Part shown: one piece after another, positions 29,496 through 39,331 of the stretch
Layout of the letters: each line of letters opens with the position of its first letter
Numbering within the stretch: the stretch's first letter is position 1
Source: an uncultured Paracoccus sp.
GTDB lineage: Bacteria > Pseudomonadota > Alphaproteobacteria > Rhodobacterales > Rhodobacteraceae
Direction of reading: 5' to 3'
DNA length: 64,000 nucleotides
Assembly (NCBI RefSeq): GCF_947496875.1
Contig: NZ_CANMEH010000001.1
Span: 315,663 to 379,662, forward strand
Notes under the pieces: generated by a model
What the model saw: only the letters and a program-made list of their open reading frames with translations
Told to the model about the DNA's origin: nothing
The model's database searches: none
Translations under genes and position numbers: made by a program

Positions 29496-29564
29496 GGCAG
29501 CAGGGCAGAACCCGCCCAAGCACCTGCCACGACTGGCGGCCGGGGGCGCCGAGCCAACCTTGGT

Positions 29565-30956
29565 TCAGAAATGGACGGCGCGGCCGTAGGCGTCCAGAAC
29601 CGCCTCGTGCATCGTCTCGGACAGGGTGGGATGCGGGAACACCGTTTCCATCAGCTCGGCCTCGGTGGTTTCCAGCGTCTGCCCGATCGCATAGCCTTGG
29701 ATCAGTTCGGTGACCTCGGCGCCCACCATGTGGGCGCCCAGCAGTTCGCCGGTCTTGGCATCGAAGACCGTCTTGACCATGCCCTCGGGTTCGCCCAGCG
29801 CGATCGCCTTGCCGTTTCCGATGAAGGGGAACTTGCCGACGCGGATCTCGTGACCGGCCGCGCGCGCCTTTTCCTCGGTCAACCCCACGGATGCGATCTG
29901 CGGATGACAGTAGGTGCAGCCGGGGATCGACTGCGGGCGGACCGGGTGCGGCTTGCCGCCGGCGACCAGTTCCGCCACCATGACGCCCTCGTGGCTGGCC
30001 TTGTGGGCGAGCCAAGGCGCCCCGGCGACGTCGCCGATCGCGTAGATCCCGTCGACGCCGGTGCGGCAGTATTCATCCACGACGATGTGGGTGCGATCGA
30101 TCTTCAGCCCGACCTCCTCGAACCCGCAATCCTCGACATTGCCGACGATCCCCACGGCAGAAATCACCGTGTCGAATTCAAGCTTCTCGGTCTTGCCGTC
30201 CGCCTCGATATGCGCGGTAATCTTGTCCTTGGCGCGGTCCAGCTGCTTCACCGACGCCTTTTCCATGATCGTCATGCCCTGCTTCTGGAACTGCTTCCGG
30301 GCAAAGGCGGCGATCTCGGCGTCCTCGACGGGCAGGATGCGGTCCATCACCTCGACGACCGTCGTCTTCGCACCGAGCGTGTTGTAGAAGCTGGCGAACT
30401 CGATGCCGATCGCGCCCGATCCGATGACCAGCAGCTTCTTGGGCATATGCGGGGGCACCAGCGCGTCGCGATAGCTCCACACCAACTCTCCGTCGGCCTC
30501 CAGCCCGGGCAGGTTGCGGGCCCGCGCGCCGGTGGCAATCACGACGGTTTTCGCCTCGATGTCGTCCTGGCCCTTTTCGGTCCGGACGGACACCTTGCCC
30601 GGCGCCGTCACCCGGGCCTGTCCGGCGATCACCGTGACCTTGTTCTTCTTCAGCAGATGCGCAACCCCGCCCGACAGCTGCTTTGCCACGCCCCGCGACC
30701 GCTTGACGACGGCGTCGAGATCATAGCCGATCCCCTCGGCCTTGAGCCCGAACTCCTTGGCGCGCTCCATCAGGTGAAACACCTCGGAGGAGCGCAGCAT
30801 CGCCTTGGTCGGGATGCAGCCCCAGTTCAGGCAGATCCCGCCCAGCTCCGCGCGCTCGACCACCGCGACCTTCAGGCCCAGCTGCGCGGCCCTGATCGCG
30901 CAGACATAGCCGCCCGGCCCCGATCCGATCACCACCATGTCGAATGACTGCGCCAT
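29565..30956 (-). CDS. lpdA: Dihydrolipoyl dehydrogenase
   Basis: E3 flavoprotein that reoxidises dihydrolipoamide of 2-oxoacid dehydrogenase or glycine-cleavage complexes. The 463-aa chain has the FAD loop VVIGSGPGGYVCAIRAAQLG, the redox-active disulfide in GGICLNWGCIPTKAML, the NAD loop LLVIGSGAIGIEFASFYNTLG, GVDGIYAIGDVAGAPWLAHKASHEG, and the C-terminal HPTLSETMHEAV with the catalytic His-Glu pair. No E1/E2 genes are adjacent, so which complex it serves cannot be told. It follows the MFS-DUF924 gene by 48 bp on the same strand. Confidence 0.97.
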   Translation of the reverse strand: MAQSFDMVVIGSGPGGYVCAIRAAQLGLKVAVVERAELGGICLNWGCIPTKAMLRSSEVFHLMERAKEFGLKAEGIGYDLDAVVKRSRGVAKQLSGGVAHLLKKNKVTVIAGQARVTAPGKVSVRTEKGQDDIEAKTVVIATGARARNLPGLEADGELVWSYRDALVPPHMPKKLLVIGSGAIGIEFASFYNTLGAKTTVVEVMDRILPVEDAEIAAFARKQFQKQGMTIMEKASVKQLDRAKDKITAHIEADGKTEKLEFDTVISAVGIVGNVEDCGFEEVGLKIDRTHIVVDEYCRTGVDGIYAIGDVAGAPWLAHKASHEGVMVAELVAGGKPHPVRPQSIPGCTYCHPQIASVGLTEEKARAAGHEIRVGKFPFIGNGKAIALGEPEGMVKTVFDAKTGELLGAHMVGAEVTELIQGYAIGQTLETTEAELMETVFPHPTLSETMHEAVLDAYGRAVHF

Positions 30957-31004
30957 GTTGTCCCCGTCTGAACCGAACCTCGCCCGACTGGAACTGTTGC
31001 AGGG

Positions 31005-32834
31005 TCAGTCCAGATCGGCAAGGTCCAGCTTGCCCGAGACAAGCGCGCCGTAACCGCCTGCCTCCATCACCCGCTGTTCGTCGGGCGTGGGGGTCCGGCC
31101 CAGGGCCTCGTTGCGCCACGGAAAGCGCCCGAACCGTGCGATGGTGTCGCGGTGCAGTTGCGCGTGCCGCAGATTTTCACCGGGCATCCGCTCGGCGAAC
31201 AGCGCCACCGCCCGATCCTGCAGCGCCAGATCCTCGGCGTGCTCGTAGGGCAGGTAGAAGAACTGGCGGGCAGGTTCGCCAGTCGCCAGATCGTACCCGT
31301 CCGCGATGGCCCGGTCGGCAATCGACTGCGCCAGGTCGTCGGTCGCGAACGCGCGCGGGTCGCCCCGGAACATGTTGCGCGGGAACTGGTCGGTCAGGAT
31401 CAACGCGGCCAGGGCTCCCTCGGGCGTGTCGGCCCACTCGTCCGCCAGACGCCGGGCCTCCTGCCAGGCGATCATGAACCGGCTGCGGATTTCGTCGTCA
31501 ACAGCGTCGCTCTGCACGTACCAGCCCTTGGGGCCGACCTCGTCCAGCCAGAAACGGTTGATTTCGTCAGGGGTCATGCGGAACTCGGCTGCTGGATCGG
31601 TGGGGCCGTCGCCGGCCTCGGACAGGGCGGTCTCGACGGCCAGGGTGGTGGCCGAGGGCGACAGCACGGCGAACGCCCCGGTATCGGCAGGGGCCGGCGC
31701 CGCCCGTTGGGTCATACGCCAGGCCGCATAGCCGGACAAGCCGGCCAGCAGGATGCCCATGTACATCCAGAATCCGTCCGGGCCCACCGCCGACATCAGC
31801 CAGCCGGTCAGGATCGGCCCGAAGAACGACCCGCCCCCGTTGATCAGCAGCAGCCCGGCCGAGGCCGCGGCCATGTCCGCGGCCTCCAGAAAGTCGTTGG
31901 TATAGGCGATCAGCAGCGAATAGACCGGGTTCGCCACCCCGCCAAGCAGCGCGGCGGCCACCAGATAGCCCCAGATCGTCGTGTCGGTCACGATCACCGT
32001 TCCAGTGACGATCGTGCCGAACACCGCCAGCGCCATGATCAGCACCCGCCGGTCCATCCGGTCCGAAATCCAGCCGATCGGGTACTGGAACAGCAGCCCG
32101 CCCAGCCAGATGGCGGCGACAAAGGCCGAGATGTCGCGCACGCTCAGCTGCATCACCGAACCCCAGACCGAGGCCATGCCCAGCAGCGCCGCAAACACGC
32201 CCCCCATCAGGAAGATGCCGATGCACCCAAGCGGCGACGCGCGATAGAGCCGCGCGATGCTCATCGGGGCGATCGTCTCGAACCGCGGCGCCGGGGTCGA
32301 GGCCAGCAGGATCGGGGTGAAGGCCAGCGACACCAGCACCGAGGGAATGACGAACAGCAGCCATCCACCGGGGTCGCCGACGTTCATCAGCAGCTGCGCG
32401 GTGACCAGGCCCAGCATCTGCACGATCATGTAGGTCGACATGGTCTGGCCGCGATTCTCGTTGGTAGCGCCCGCGTTCAGCCAGCTTTCGGCGGTGATGT
32501 AGACGCCGCAGAACGAGAACCCGATGAGGAAGCGCAGCAGCGCCCAGATCATCCAGTTGGGCGCGGCGGCATACAGGATCAGGACCGCCGAGATCAGCGA
32601 GCCGAGCGCCGCAAAGACCCGCACATGCCCGACCCGCTGGATCAACCCGGGCACGACCAGGCTGCCTGCGACGAACCCGCCGAAATAGAACGCCATGACC
32701 AGCGCCATCCGGTTCGTGGGAATGCCCTCGATCCCGCCGCGGATCCCCAGCAGCGTGCCCTGCATTCCGTTGCCGACCATCAGCAGCAGGATGCCCAGCA
32801 GCAGCGGCCAGGCCGATCGCATCACCGTCAGCAT
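31005..32834 (-). CDS. MFS transporter (YcaD-like) fused to a DUF924 domain
   Basis: One uninterrupted ORF of 609 codons holds two protein types. Residues 1 to about 395 form a 12-helix major facilitator of YcaD-like appearance ([47 protein letters not shown]). After a Thr/Ala-rich linker (about 395-420) comes a complete DUF924 domain: [16 protein letters not shown] at residue 420, [35 protein letters not shown] and [19 protein letters not shown]924 proteins are normally separate, and their function is unknown. The start at 32834 overlaps the queA stop by 7 bp. Internal re-initiation at the residue-420 ATG is possible. Confidence 0.88.
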   Translation of the reverse strand: MLTVMRSAWPLLLGILLLMVGNGMQGTLLGIRGGIEGIPTNRMALVMAFYFGGFVAGSLVVPGLIQRVGHVRVFAALGSLISAVLILYAAAPNWMIWALLRFLIGFSFCGVYITAESWLNAGATNENRGQTMSTYMIVQMLGLVTAQLLMNVGDPGGWLLFVIPSVLVSLAFTPILLASTPAPRFETIAPMSIARLYRASPLGCIGIFLMGGVFAALLGMASVWGSVMQLSVRDISAFVAAIWLGGLLFQYPIGWISDRMDRRVLIMALAVFGTIVTGTVIVTDTTIWGYLVAAALLGGVANPVYSLLIAYTNDFLEAADMAAASAGLLLINGGGSFFGPILTGWLMSAVGPDGFWMYMGILLAGLSGYAAWRMTQRAAPAPADTGAFAVLSPSATTLAVETALSEAGDGPTDPAAEFRMTPDEINRFWLDEVGPKGWYVQSDAVDDEIRSRFMIAWQEARRLADEWADTPEGALAALILTDQFPRNMFRGDPRAFATDDLAQSIADRAIADGYDLATGEPARQFFYLPYEHAEDLALQDRAVALFAERMPGENLRHAQLHRDTIARFGRFPWRNEALGRTPTPDEQRVMEAGGYGALVSGKLDLADLD

Positions 32835-33889
32835 GAGGCCTCCGGAATCAGCAGCGAGGCGTCGCCGTAGCTGAAGAACCGATAACCCTGTGCGATCGCG
32901 TGCGCGTAGATGCCGTCGATGCACTCCTTTTCCATCAGGGCGGAAACCAGCATCAGCAGGGTGGATCTGGGCAGGTGGAAATTCGTCATCAGGGCATCCG
33001 TCACCCGGAACCGGTAGCCGGGATAGATGAAGATTTCTGTCATGTCGTCATAGGGGTGGACGATTCCCCGCTCGTCCGCGGCGGTTTCGATCAGCCGCAG
33101 CGCGGTGGTGCCCACCGGAATGACCCGCCGGCCCGCGGCGCGCGCCGCATTGATCGCCGCCGCGGCATCCGCCGTGACCTGGCCTCGTTCCCCGTGCATG
33201 CGATGCGTCGTCACGTCATCCACCTTGACCGGCAGGAAGGTTCCGGCGCCGACATGCAGCGTCACCGTGGTCGTCTCGACACCCCGGTCCTTCAGCCGGT
33301 CCAGCAGCGGCTGGTCGAAATGCAGGCTGGCGGTGGGCGCGGCGACCGCCCCCGACTGCCGTGCCCAGACCGTCTGATAGTCCGTCCGGTCCTGGGCGTC
33401 GGGCGGCCGCATGGCGGCGATGTAGGGGGGCAGCGGCATGGCGCCGACGCGCTCAAGGGCCGTGTCCAGCGCATCCGCACCGACACCGAAACGCAGCGTG
33501 AGGTCGGTCTCGGTCACGCCCGTGACCTCGGCCGACAGCTCCGCGTCGAACCGGATGACCTCTCCGGCGCGCAGCTTTCGCAGGGGTCTGGCAAGTGCCC
33601 GCCACTGCCCGTCCGCCGTGGGCTCCAGCAGCGTGACCTCGACGCGCGCCGTCACCTCGCCCTGCGCCGTGGCGCGGGTGCGGCTGCCGCTCAGCCGGGC
33701 GGGAATCACCCGTGTGTCGTTCAGGACGAGCAGGTCACCAGGGCGCAGATGATCCGGCAGATCGGCAACGCTGGCGTCGGTGATGGCGCGTCCATGTGCG
33801 ACAAGCAGCCGTGCCGCGCTGCGCGGCCGGGCGGGACGCGTCGCGATCAATGCTTCGGGCAGGTGGAAGTCGAAGTCGGACAGCTGCAT
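32828..33889 (-). CDS. queA: S-adenosylmethionine:tRNA ribosyltransferase-isomerase
   Basis: Adds and isomerises the ribosyl of SAM on preQ1-modified tRNA to give epoxyqueuosine. The 353-aa protein starts [20 protein letters not shown] and has [68 protein letters not shown] and [31 protein letters not shown], all characteristic. Length is standard. It heads a minus-strand group with the MFS-DUF924 gene. No preQ1 riboswitch-like structure was recognised in the 80-bp upstream gap. Confidence 0.98.
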   Translation of the reverse strand: MQLSDFDFHLPEALIATRPARPRSAARLLVAHGRAITDASVADLPDHLRPGDLLVLNDTRVIPARLSGSRTRATAQGEVTARVEVTLLEPTADGQWRALARPLRKLRAGEVIRFDAELSAEVTGVTETDLTLRFGVGADALDTALERVGAMPLPPYIAAMRPPDAQDRTDYQTVWARQSGAVAAPTASLHFDQPLLDRLKDRGVETTTVTLHVGAGTFLPVKVDDVTTHRMHGERGQVTADAAAAINAARAAGRRVIPVGTTALRLIETAADERGIVHPYDDMTEIFIYPGYRFRVTDALMTNFHLPRSTLLMLVSALMEKECIDGIYAHAIAQGYRFFSYGDASLLIPEASC

Positions 33890-33969
33890 CCGGGGCTTGT
33901 CGGCGCGCTGCCCGGGCAGGTCAAGCCGGGGGCGGTCACGGCGCCGTGCCCGCCGCGGCTGGGCGACCG

Positions 33970-34656
33970 TCAGCCGACCGGCACGGCCAGCCAGCGATCG
34001 GCCAGCGCCGGCAGTGCCGCGAAATCCGGCAGCAGGTGGTCCGGCTTCAGTCGCTCGATCCCGCTCCCTTCGGGTCCGAAGCCGACAAGGGCCACGCGCA
34101 CGCCCGCAGCGCGCGCGGTCCGCACGTCGGTTTCGGTGTCGCCCACCAGGAAAGATCGTACGATCTGGCCGCCGGCCCGATCCACGGCGGCCCGGTAGGG
34201 TGCCGCATCCGGCTTGCGCACCGGCAACGTGTCGGCCCCGATCATGGCGTGGAACCGGTCGCGCACGTCCAGCGCGCGCAGCAGCCGTTCAGCAAGGTCG
34301 GCGGGCTTGTTGGTGCAGACCGCAAGACGGAACCCGGCCCGCTGCAGCGCGTCCAGCGCCGGCAGCACCCCGTCATACAGGCGTGTGTGGCGCGCGATGT
34401 CGGCCGCATAGAACTCGAGCAGCCGGGGATAATCCGCATCTTCGGCATCCGGCGGCAGGATGGTGTCGGCGGGGATCCGCGCATAGCCCGCCCGCAGCAT
34501 CGCCCGGCCGCCGTGAAAGGCAATCCGCGCGTCGGCGACCGGGTCCAGCAGATCGTCCAGCCCGCGCGAGCGGAAGCAGCCGTTCGCGGCGGCCACCAGG
34601 TCGGCGGCGGTATCGGCCAGGGTGCCGTCCAGATCGAAGACCACCGTTCCCGTCAT
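33970..34656 (-). CDS. gph: Phosphoglycolate phosphatase (HAD family)
   Basis: Haloacid dehalogenase-type phosphatase, 228 aa, probably removing phosphate from 2-phosphoglycolate. HAD motif I is [16 protein letters not shown], motif II Thr is in LAVCTNKP, Lys is in [15 protein letters not shown], and motif IV acidic residues are in [17 protein letters not shown]. The cap domain follows motif I. The start at 34656 gives the usual [12 protein letters not shown]-terminus; the 29 upstream codons in the track are not conserved. It is divergent from glmU. Other HAD phosphatases share these motifs, so substrate specificity is inferred. Confidence 0.9.
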   Translation of the reverse strand: MTGTVVFDLDGTLADTAADLVAAANGCFRSRGLDDLLDPVADARIAFHGGRAMLRAGYARIPADTILPPDAEDADYPRLLEFYAADIARHTRLYDGVLPALDALQRAGFRLAVCTNKPADLAERLLRALDVRDRFHAMIGADTLPVRKPDAAPYRAAVDRAGGQIVRSFLVGDTETDVRTARAAGVRVALVGFGPEGSGIERLKPDHLLPDFAALPALADRWLAVPVG

Positions 34657-34764
34657 CAGCCGAAACCTTTCGTCAGAGCTTGTGACCGCTGCAGCCCTTG
34701 CCGCGGCCGTCGCGGCGTAGGTAGAACGCGCCAGCCGAAACATGAACCGGGAATTGGGGCAGAC

Positions 34765-36108
34765 ATGACGGAAAGCTCGGTCGCATTGATCGTTCTTGCG
34801 GCGGGGCAGGGCAGCCGGATGCTATCGGACCTGCCCAAGGTGCTGCATCGCCTCGGGGGTGTCCCGCTGGTCGGGCATGCGCTGGCGGCGGGCCGCAGCG
34901 TCGATCCCGATCGGGTTGTGGTGGTCGCGGGCCATGGCGCCGAGGCGGTGACGCGGGCCGTTGCGCGGCTCGACCCCGACGCCCGAGTGGCGTTGCAGCC
35001 CGAACAGCTGGGCACCGGCCATGCGGTGGCGCAGGCGCTGCCCTTGCTGGAGGACTTCGACGGCAGGGTGCTGGTGCTTTATGGCGACACGCCGTTCGTT
35101 GCGCCCGAGACGCTTGCGGCGCTGGCGTCCCACCCGGCCGATGTCGTCGTTCTGGGATTCAACGCGGCCGATCCGGGTCGATACGGCCGGCTGGTCGTAC
35201 GGGATGGCGCGCTGGACCGGATCGTCGAGTTCAAGGATGCCGATCCGGCCACCCGGCAGATCACCCTGTGCAATTCCGGCGTGCTGGCAATGGACGCGGC
35301 CCTGCTGCGCGAATTCGTCGGTCGCCTGGGCAACGACAACGCTGCGGGGGAGTACTATCTGACCGACGTTGTCGGGCTGGCCCGGGCCGAGGGCCGCAGT
35401 GCCGCCGTGGTGACGTGCGACGAGGCGGAGACGCTGGGGATCAACACCCGCGCCGAACTGGCTGCGGCCGAGGCGCAGTTCCAGCAGCGCCGGCGTGCCG
35501 AGGCGCTGGAGGACGGCGTCACGATGTCCGATCCCGCAACAGTCTGGTTTGCGCTGGACACGGTGGTAGGGCGCGACGCGGTGATCGGCCAGAACGTGGT
35601 GTTCGGGCCGGGCGTCACCATCGAGAGCGGTGCCGAGATCCTGCCGTTCTGCCACCTGGAAGGCTGCCACGTCTCGTCAGGCGCAACCGTCGGGCCCTTT
35701 GCCCGCCTGCGGCCCGGAGCCGAGCTGGGCGGGGACGTTCATGTCGGCAATTTCGTCGAGATCAAGAACAGCGTGCTCGATGAGGGCGTCAAGGTCGGCC
35801 ACCTCACCTATCTCGGCGATGCATGGGTGGGCGAGCGCGCGAATATCGGGGCGGGCACGGTGACCTGCAACTACGATGGAGTCGGCAAGCACCGGACGGA
35901 AATCGGTCCGGACGCGTTCATCGGATCGGACACGATGCTGGTCGCGCCGGTGCGGATCGGCGCGCGGGCGATGACCGGGTCGGGTTCGGTCATCACCCAG
36001 GACGTGCCTGACGACGCCCTGGGTTTGGGGCGGGCCAGGCAGGTGGTGAAGCCGGGGCTCGCCGCAAGGATCATGCAGGCGCTGCGCGCCGGAAAGGAAA
36101 CGACCTGA
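34765..36108 (+). CDS. glmU: Bifunctional UDP-GlcNAc pyrophosphorylase/GlcN-1-P acetyltransferase
   Basis: Makes UDP-GlcNAc for peptidoglycan and LPS. The N-terminal uridyltransferase domain begins with LIVLAAGQGSRMLSDLPKVLHRLGG, followed by EQLGTGHAV, LVLYGDTPFV and NAAGEYYLTDVV. The C-terminal left-handed beta-helix acetyltransferase domain has hexapeptide repeats (VIGQNVVFGPGVTI), GPFARLRPGAELG, GNFVEIKNS and IGAGTVTCNYDG. Total 447 aa is typical of alphaproteobacterial GlmU. The start at 34765 is followed by the conserved motif; the track ORF extends 323 codons through gph in antisense. glmS begins two bases after its stop. Confidence 0.97.
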   Translation: MTESSVALIVLAAGQGSRMLSDLPKVLHRLGGVPLVGHALAAGRSVDPDRVVVVAGHGAEAVTRAVARLDPDARVALQPEQLGTGHAVAQALPLLEDFDGRVLVLYGDTPFVAPETLAALASHPADVVVLGFNAADPGRYGRLVVRDGALDRIVEFKDADPATRQITLCNSGVLAMDAALLREFVGRLGNDNAAGEYYLTDVVGLARAEGRSAAVVTCDEAETLGINTRAELAAAEAQFQQRRRAEALEDGVTMSDPATVWFALDTVVGRDAVIGQNVVFGPGVTIESGAEILPFCHLEGCHVSSGATVGPFARLRPGAELGGDVHVGNFVEIKNSVLDEGVKVGHLTYLGDAWVGERANIGAGTVTCNYDGVGKHRTEIGPDAFIGSDTMLVAPVRIGARAMTGSGSVITQDVPDDALGLGRARQVVKPGLAARIMQALRAGKETT

Positions 36109-36109
36109 G

Positions 36110-37927
36110 ATGTGCGGTATCGTCGGAATCCTGGGCAGGAACCAGTGCGCCCCGCAACTCGTCGAGGCGCTGAAGCGGATGGAATATCGCGGCTACGACA
36201 GTGCCGGCATCGCGACGGTGGACGACCGGGGCGTGCTCGATCGTCGCCGCGCAGTGGGCAAGCTGGTCAATCTGTCCGACCTGCTGGTCAAGGCGCCGCT
36301 GGAGGGCAAGGCGGGCATCGGCCACACCCGCTGGGCAACGCACGGGGCAGCCACCGAGGGCAATGCCCATCCGCATCGGCACGGCGCCGTCGCGGTGGTC
36401 CATAACGGCATCATCGAGAATTTCCGCGAACTGCGCGCCGAACTGGCGGCGCAGGGGATCGTCGCCCAGTCCGAAACCGACACCGAGACGGTGGCCCTGC
36501 TGACCGGCCACTACATGGACCAGGGGATGAACCCGGTGCAGGCGGTGCGGGCGACGCTAGCCCGGCTGCGCGGCGCCTTTGCGCTGGCCTTCCTGTTCGA
36601 GGGCGAGGGCGACCTGATGATCGGGGCGCGCAAGGGATCGCCCTTGGCGGTCGGGCAAGGCGACGGCGAGATGTATCTGGGATCGGATGCGATCGCCCTG
36701 GCGCCGTTCACGGACCGGATCACCTATCTGGAGGACGGCGACCACGTCGTGCTGAGCCGCGCGACCGCGCAGATCTTTGACAGCGAAGGTCGGCAGGTGA
36801 ACCGCGGCGCGGCGCGGATCGACATTGGCGCGACCGCCATCGACAAGGCCGGCTACCGCCACTTCATGGCCAAGGAGATCGCCGAGCAGCCGGGCGTGCT
36901 GGGCGATGCGCTGAGCCACTACGTGAAGGATGGCCGGATCGTGCTGCCCGACGCGATCGATTTCAGCCGGGTCGATCGGCTGACGATGATCGGGTGCGGC
37001 ACGGCGTTCTATGCCGCCTCGGTGGCGAAGTACTGGTTCGAGCAGTTGGCCGGGTTGCCCTGCGATGTCGATGTCGCGTCCGAGTTCCGCTATCGCGAGC
37101 CGCCGCTGTCGCCGTCCAGCTGGACGATCTGCGTCAGCCAGTCGGGCGAGACCGCGGATACGCTGGCGGCGCTGCACTATTGCCGCGGCAAGGTCGCGCA
37201 GACCGTGGCTGTGGTGAATGTCGGCACATCGGCGATCGCGCGGGATTCGGACATCGCGCTGCCGATCCTTGCAGGGGTCGAGGTCGGGGTTGCCTCCACC
37301 AAGGCCTTTACCTGCCAGCTGGCGGTGCTCGCGGTCCTCGCGCTGAAGGCCGCGGCGGACCGGGGCCGGCTGGATCCGGCGGCGTTGCAGGGCCACCTGG
37401 ACGACCTGCTCGCCGTGCCGGCGCTGGTCAGCCAGGCCGTGACGGCAGGCGAGGATTGCCGCAGCCTGGCGGACTGGTTGTCCGAGGCGCAGGACGTGCT
37501 GTTCCTGGGGCGCGGCGCCCTCTATCCCATCGCGCTGGAAGGCGCGCTGAAGCTCAAGGAAATCAGTTATATCCACGCAGAAGGCTATGCCTCGGGCGAG
37601 CTCAAGCATGGCCCGATCGCGCTGATCGATCGCAATGTCCCCGTCGTGGTGCTGGCGCCCAGCGATCCCTTGTTCGAGAAGACGGTGTCGAACATGCAGG
37701 AGGTGATGGCCCGTCACGGGCAGGTCTTGCTGGTGTCCGACGCGCAAGGGATCGAGGTGGCCGCAGAGGGGACGCATGCAACGCTGACGATGCCGTCGGG
37801 CGGCGGGGTGTTTGCGCCGATCGTCTATGCGGTGCCGATGCAGTTTCTGGCTTATCACACCGCCGTCGCCAAGGGCACCGATGTCGATCAGCCCCGCAAC
37901 CTGGCGAAGTCGGTCACGGTCGAATAG
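36110..37927 (+). CDS. glmS: Glutamine-fructose-6-phosphate aminotransferase
   Basis: Makes glucosamine-6-phosphate from fructose-6-phosphate and glutamine, two steps before GlmU. The N-terminal amidotransferase domain starts MCGIVGILGRN with the nucleophilic Cys after Met, then GYDSAG, HTRWATHGAATEGNAHPH and GIIENFRELR. Two SIS domains follow (TMIGCGTAFYAASVAKYW, CVSQSGETADTLAAL; FLGRGALYPIALEGALKLKEISYIHAEGYASGELKHGP). It ends with the conserved QPRNLAKSVTVE. Length 605 aa is normal. It forms a glmUS operon. No glmS ribozyme is expected or seen in the two-base gap. Confidence 0.98.
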   Translation: MCGIVGILGRNQCAPQLVEALKRMEYRGYDSAGIATVDDRGVLDRRRAVGKLVNLSDLLVKAPLEGKAGIGHTRWATHGAATEGNAHPHRHGAVAVVHNGIIENFRELRAELAAQGIVAQSETDTETVALLTGHYMDQGMNPVQAVRATLARLRGAFALAFLFEGEGDLMIGARKGSPLAVGQGDGEMYLGSDAIALAPFTDRITYLEDGDHVVLSRATAQIFDSEGRQVNRGAARIDIGATAIDKAGYRHFMAKEIAEQPGVLGDALSHYVKDGRIVLPDAIDFSRVDRLTMIGCGTAFYAASVAKYWFEQLAGLPCDVDVASEFRYREPPLSPSSWTICVSQSGETADTLAALHYCRGKVAQTVAVVNVGTSAIARDSDIALPILAGVEVGVASTKAFTCQLAVLAVLALKAAADRGRLDPAALQGHLDDLLAVPALVSQAVTAGEDCRSLADWLSEAQDVLFLGRGALYPIALEGALKLKEISYIHAEGYASGELKHGPIALIDRNVPVVVLAPSDPLFEKTVSNMQEVMARHGQVLLVSDAQGIEVAAEGTHATLTMPSGGGVFAPIVYAVPMQFLAYHTAVAKGTDVDQPRNLAKSVTVE

Positions 37928-38031
37928 GCGCTGGCGCACCCTGCCTTTCCGAACTGCCGGGTGGCCGGTTCGACGCTGGTGAGGCTGCTCCACGCCCGGC
38001 AACTTACCCGCGCCGCTTGCGTTGACCCGGC

Positions 38032-38610
38032 ATGGACCAGAACATCATCGAAGACATCCACGACGCGGACGTGGCCATCGCCGTCCAGGCCGGCCGGTAT
38101 CGCGACAATCCGGCGGTGGAGGCGGCCGGCGAGGCCAGCGAGATCGCCGACCAGCCGCCCGCCTTCACCCTTGCCGCAGCCGCGGTCGCGCTCGGCCTTG
38201 CAACGGGTCGTCCGCGGCTGATCGAGGGCGGCGCGCGGACGCTCGCGGCGCTGTTCGTGGCCACGCGGATCAAGTCGGCGATCAAGTCCCGCGTGGTGCG
38301 GACCCGCCCGTACAAGCTGCTGGATGAGGGGGAGTACGAGACAGGGCTGAGCGGACCCGACGAACGCGACTACAACTCGTTCCCTTCGGGACACACGGCC
38401 GATGCCGTGGCCGCGGCGCGCGCGGTGTCACGGGTTGCGCCGGACCTGGCAGTTCCGCTGTACTTGGGCGCGGCGGCGATCGGGGCGATCCAGATCCCGC
38501 GGGCCACCCATCACCTTGCCGACGTGGTCGCCGGCGCCGCCGTCGGCCTTGTCGCCGAGGCGCTGGTGGACGGCGGCGTCCGCCTGGTGAAACGCGGGCT
38601 GAACGACTGA
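38032..38610 (+). CDS. PAP2-family phosphatase
   Basis: A 192-aa protein with the phosphatidic-acid-phosphatase type 2 motifs KSRVVRTRP (KX6RP) and FPSGHTADAV (PSGH). The third motif reads PRATHHLADVVAG: the usual SR-X5-H-X3-D is shortened to R-X2-H-X3-D, which is unusual. Hydrophobic segments are present (FTLAAAAVALGLA, VPLYLGAAAIGAIQI, DVVAGAAVGLVAEALV), so it is probably membrane-associated. The substrate may be a lipid phosphate or undecaprenyl diphosphate; this cannot be decided. A hairpin directly after its stop may terminate it. Confidence 0.85.
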   Translation: MDQNIIEDIHDADVAIAVQAGRYRDNPAVEAAGEASEIADQPPAFTLAAAAVALGLATGRPRLIEGGARTLAALFVATRIKSAIKSRVVRTRPYKLLDEGEYETGLSGPDERDYNSFPSGHTADAVAAARAVSRVAPDLAVPLYLGAAAIGAIQIPRATHHLADVVAGAAVGLVAEALVDGGVRLVKRGLND

Positions 38611-38630
38611 ACCGGGGTCTGTTACCCGGT
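38611..38630 (+). terminator. Hairpin directly after the PAP2 stop
   Basis: ACCGGG and CCCGGT pair in a 6-bp stem with an 8-base loop, starting one base after the TGA and lying between convergent genes. No strong T-run follows. Confidence 0.45.
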
Positions 38631-38664
38631 CCGTATCGGTCCAGCCGTCAGGTCAGCCACGGCG

Positions 38665-39201
38665 TCAGGCGCCCCAGACCTCGATCTCGGGCAGGTCGGT
38701 CAGGCTGGCGCCGATCATCTGCAGGGCCGGCAGGGAGACCTGGCTGCCGGCCGTTGGCGGCCCGTCCAGCGGGATCAGGTCGACATTGGCGGACTTGCCG
38801 GTGGCCGGGTTGACGATCCGTCCCTTGCCGGGCGCGCGAACCAGCGGCGTCTTGATCCAGAACCCGCTTTGCGCGGCGTCGCCCAGCGAGGCGATCGTGG
38901 TTCCCAGCTTCTGACCCGACCCGCCGGCGCTGGCGGCCTGCGCCTTCTCGGCGGCCGTGGTGGTATCCAGCTGTGCCACGGTCCTCGCTGCGGGCTGCGG
39001 CAGGCTGCCGGATTGCGGCGGCGTGGCGATCAGCACGGCATCGCCGTCCGCGGTCGGTGCGGCGACGATGGTGGTGCCTTCGCTGGTCGTCACCTGGCTG
39101 ACGACGGGGCGCGGCGCCGGGGTGGTGGGGGATGATCCCAGCTGGTCGCAGGCGGCGATCGCCATCACGGGCAGGATCAGGCTCAGTCGAAGGAACGTCA
39201 T
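38665..39201 (-). CDS. Putative lipoprotein of unknown function
   Basis: The 178-aa protein begins MTFLRLSLILPVMAIAACDQLGSS: a short signal peptide with a lipobox ending IAAC, so it should be lipidated at Cys18 and anchored in the envelope. A Pro/Thr-rich linker and the repeated hydrophobic stretch TTIVAAPTADGDAVLIATPP follow, then FWIKTPLVRAPGKGRIVNPATGKSANVDLIPLDGP. The last block looks like a small beta fold. I do not recognise the family. The track merges it with an antisense extension through moaA; the ATG at 39201 is the natural start. It is divergent from moaA. Confidence 0.75.
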   Translation of the reverse strand: MTFLRLSLILPVMAIAACDQLGSSPTTPAPRPVVSQVTTSEGTTIVAAPTADGDAVLIATPPQSGSLPQPAARTVAQLDTTTAAEKAQAASAGGSGQKLGTTIASLGDAAQSGFWIKTPLVRAPGKGRIVNPATGKSANVDLIPLDGPPTAGSQVSLPALQMIGASLTDLPEIEVWGA

Positions 39202-39295
39202 GGCGAGGCCTCTTGCTAGCTGTCCAGCAGGCTTGCCACGCGCCCGGCCCCCCGTCCATCCGTCCCCGCATGCCGGCGCGCGCGTCAGGCGACGC

Positions 39296-39331
39296 TTGTG
39301 CCGATCAGGCCACGCCCCTATCTTGCCCGGA
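39296..39331 (+). promoter_or_regulatory. moaA promoter candidate, possibly leaderless
   Basis: TTGTGC (39296-39301) and TATCTT (39319-39324) are 17 bases apart. The -10 ends six bases before the moaA ATG and no Shine-Dalgarno is visible, so transcription would begin at or next to the start codon. Confidence 0.45.
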
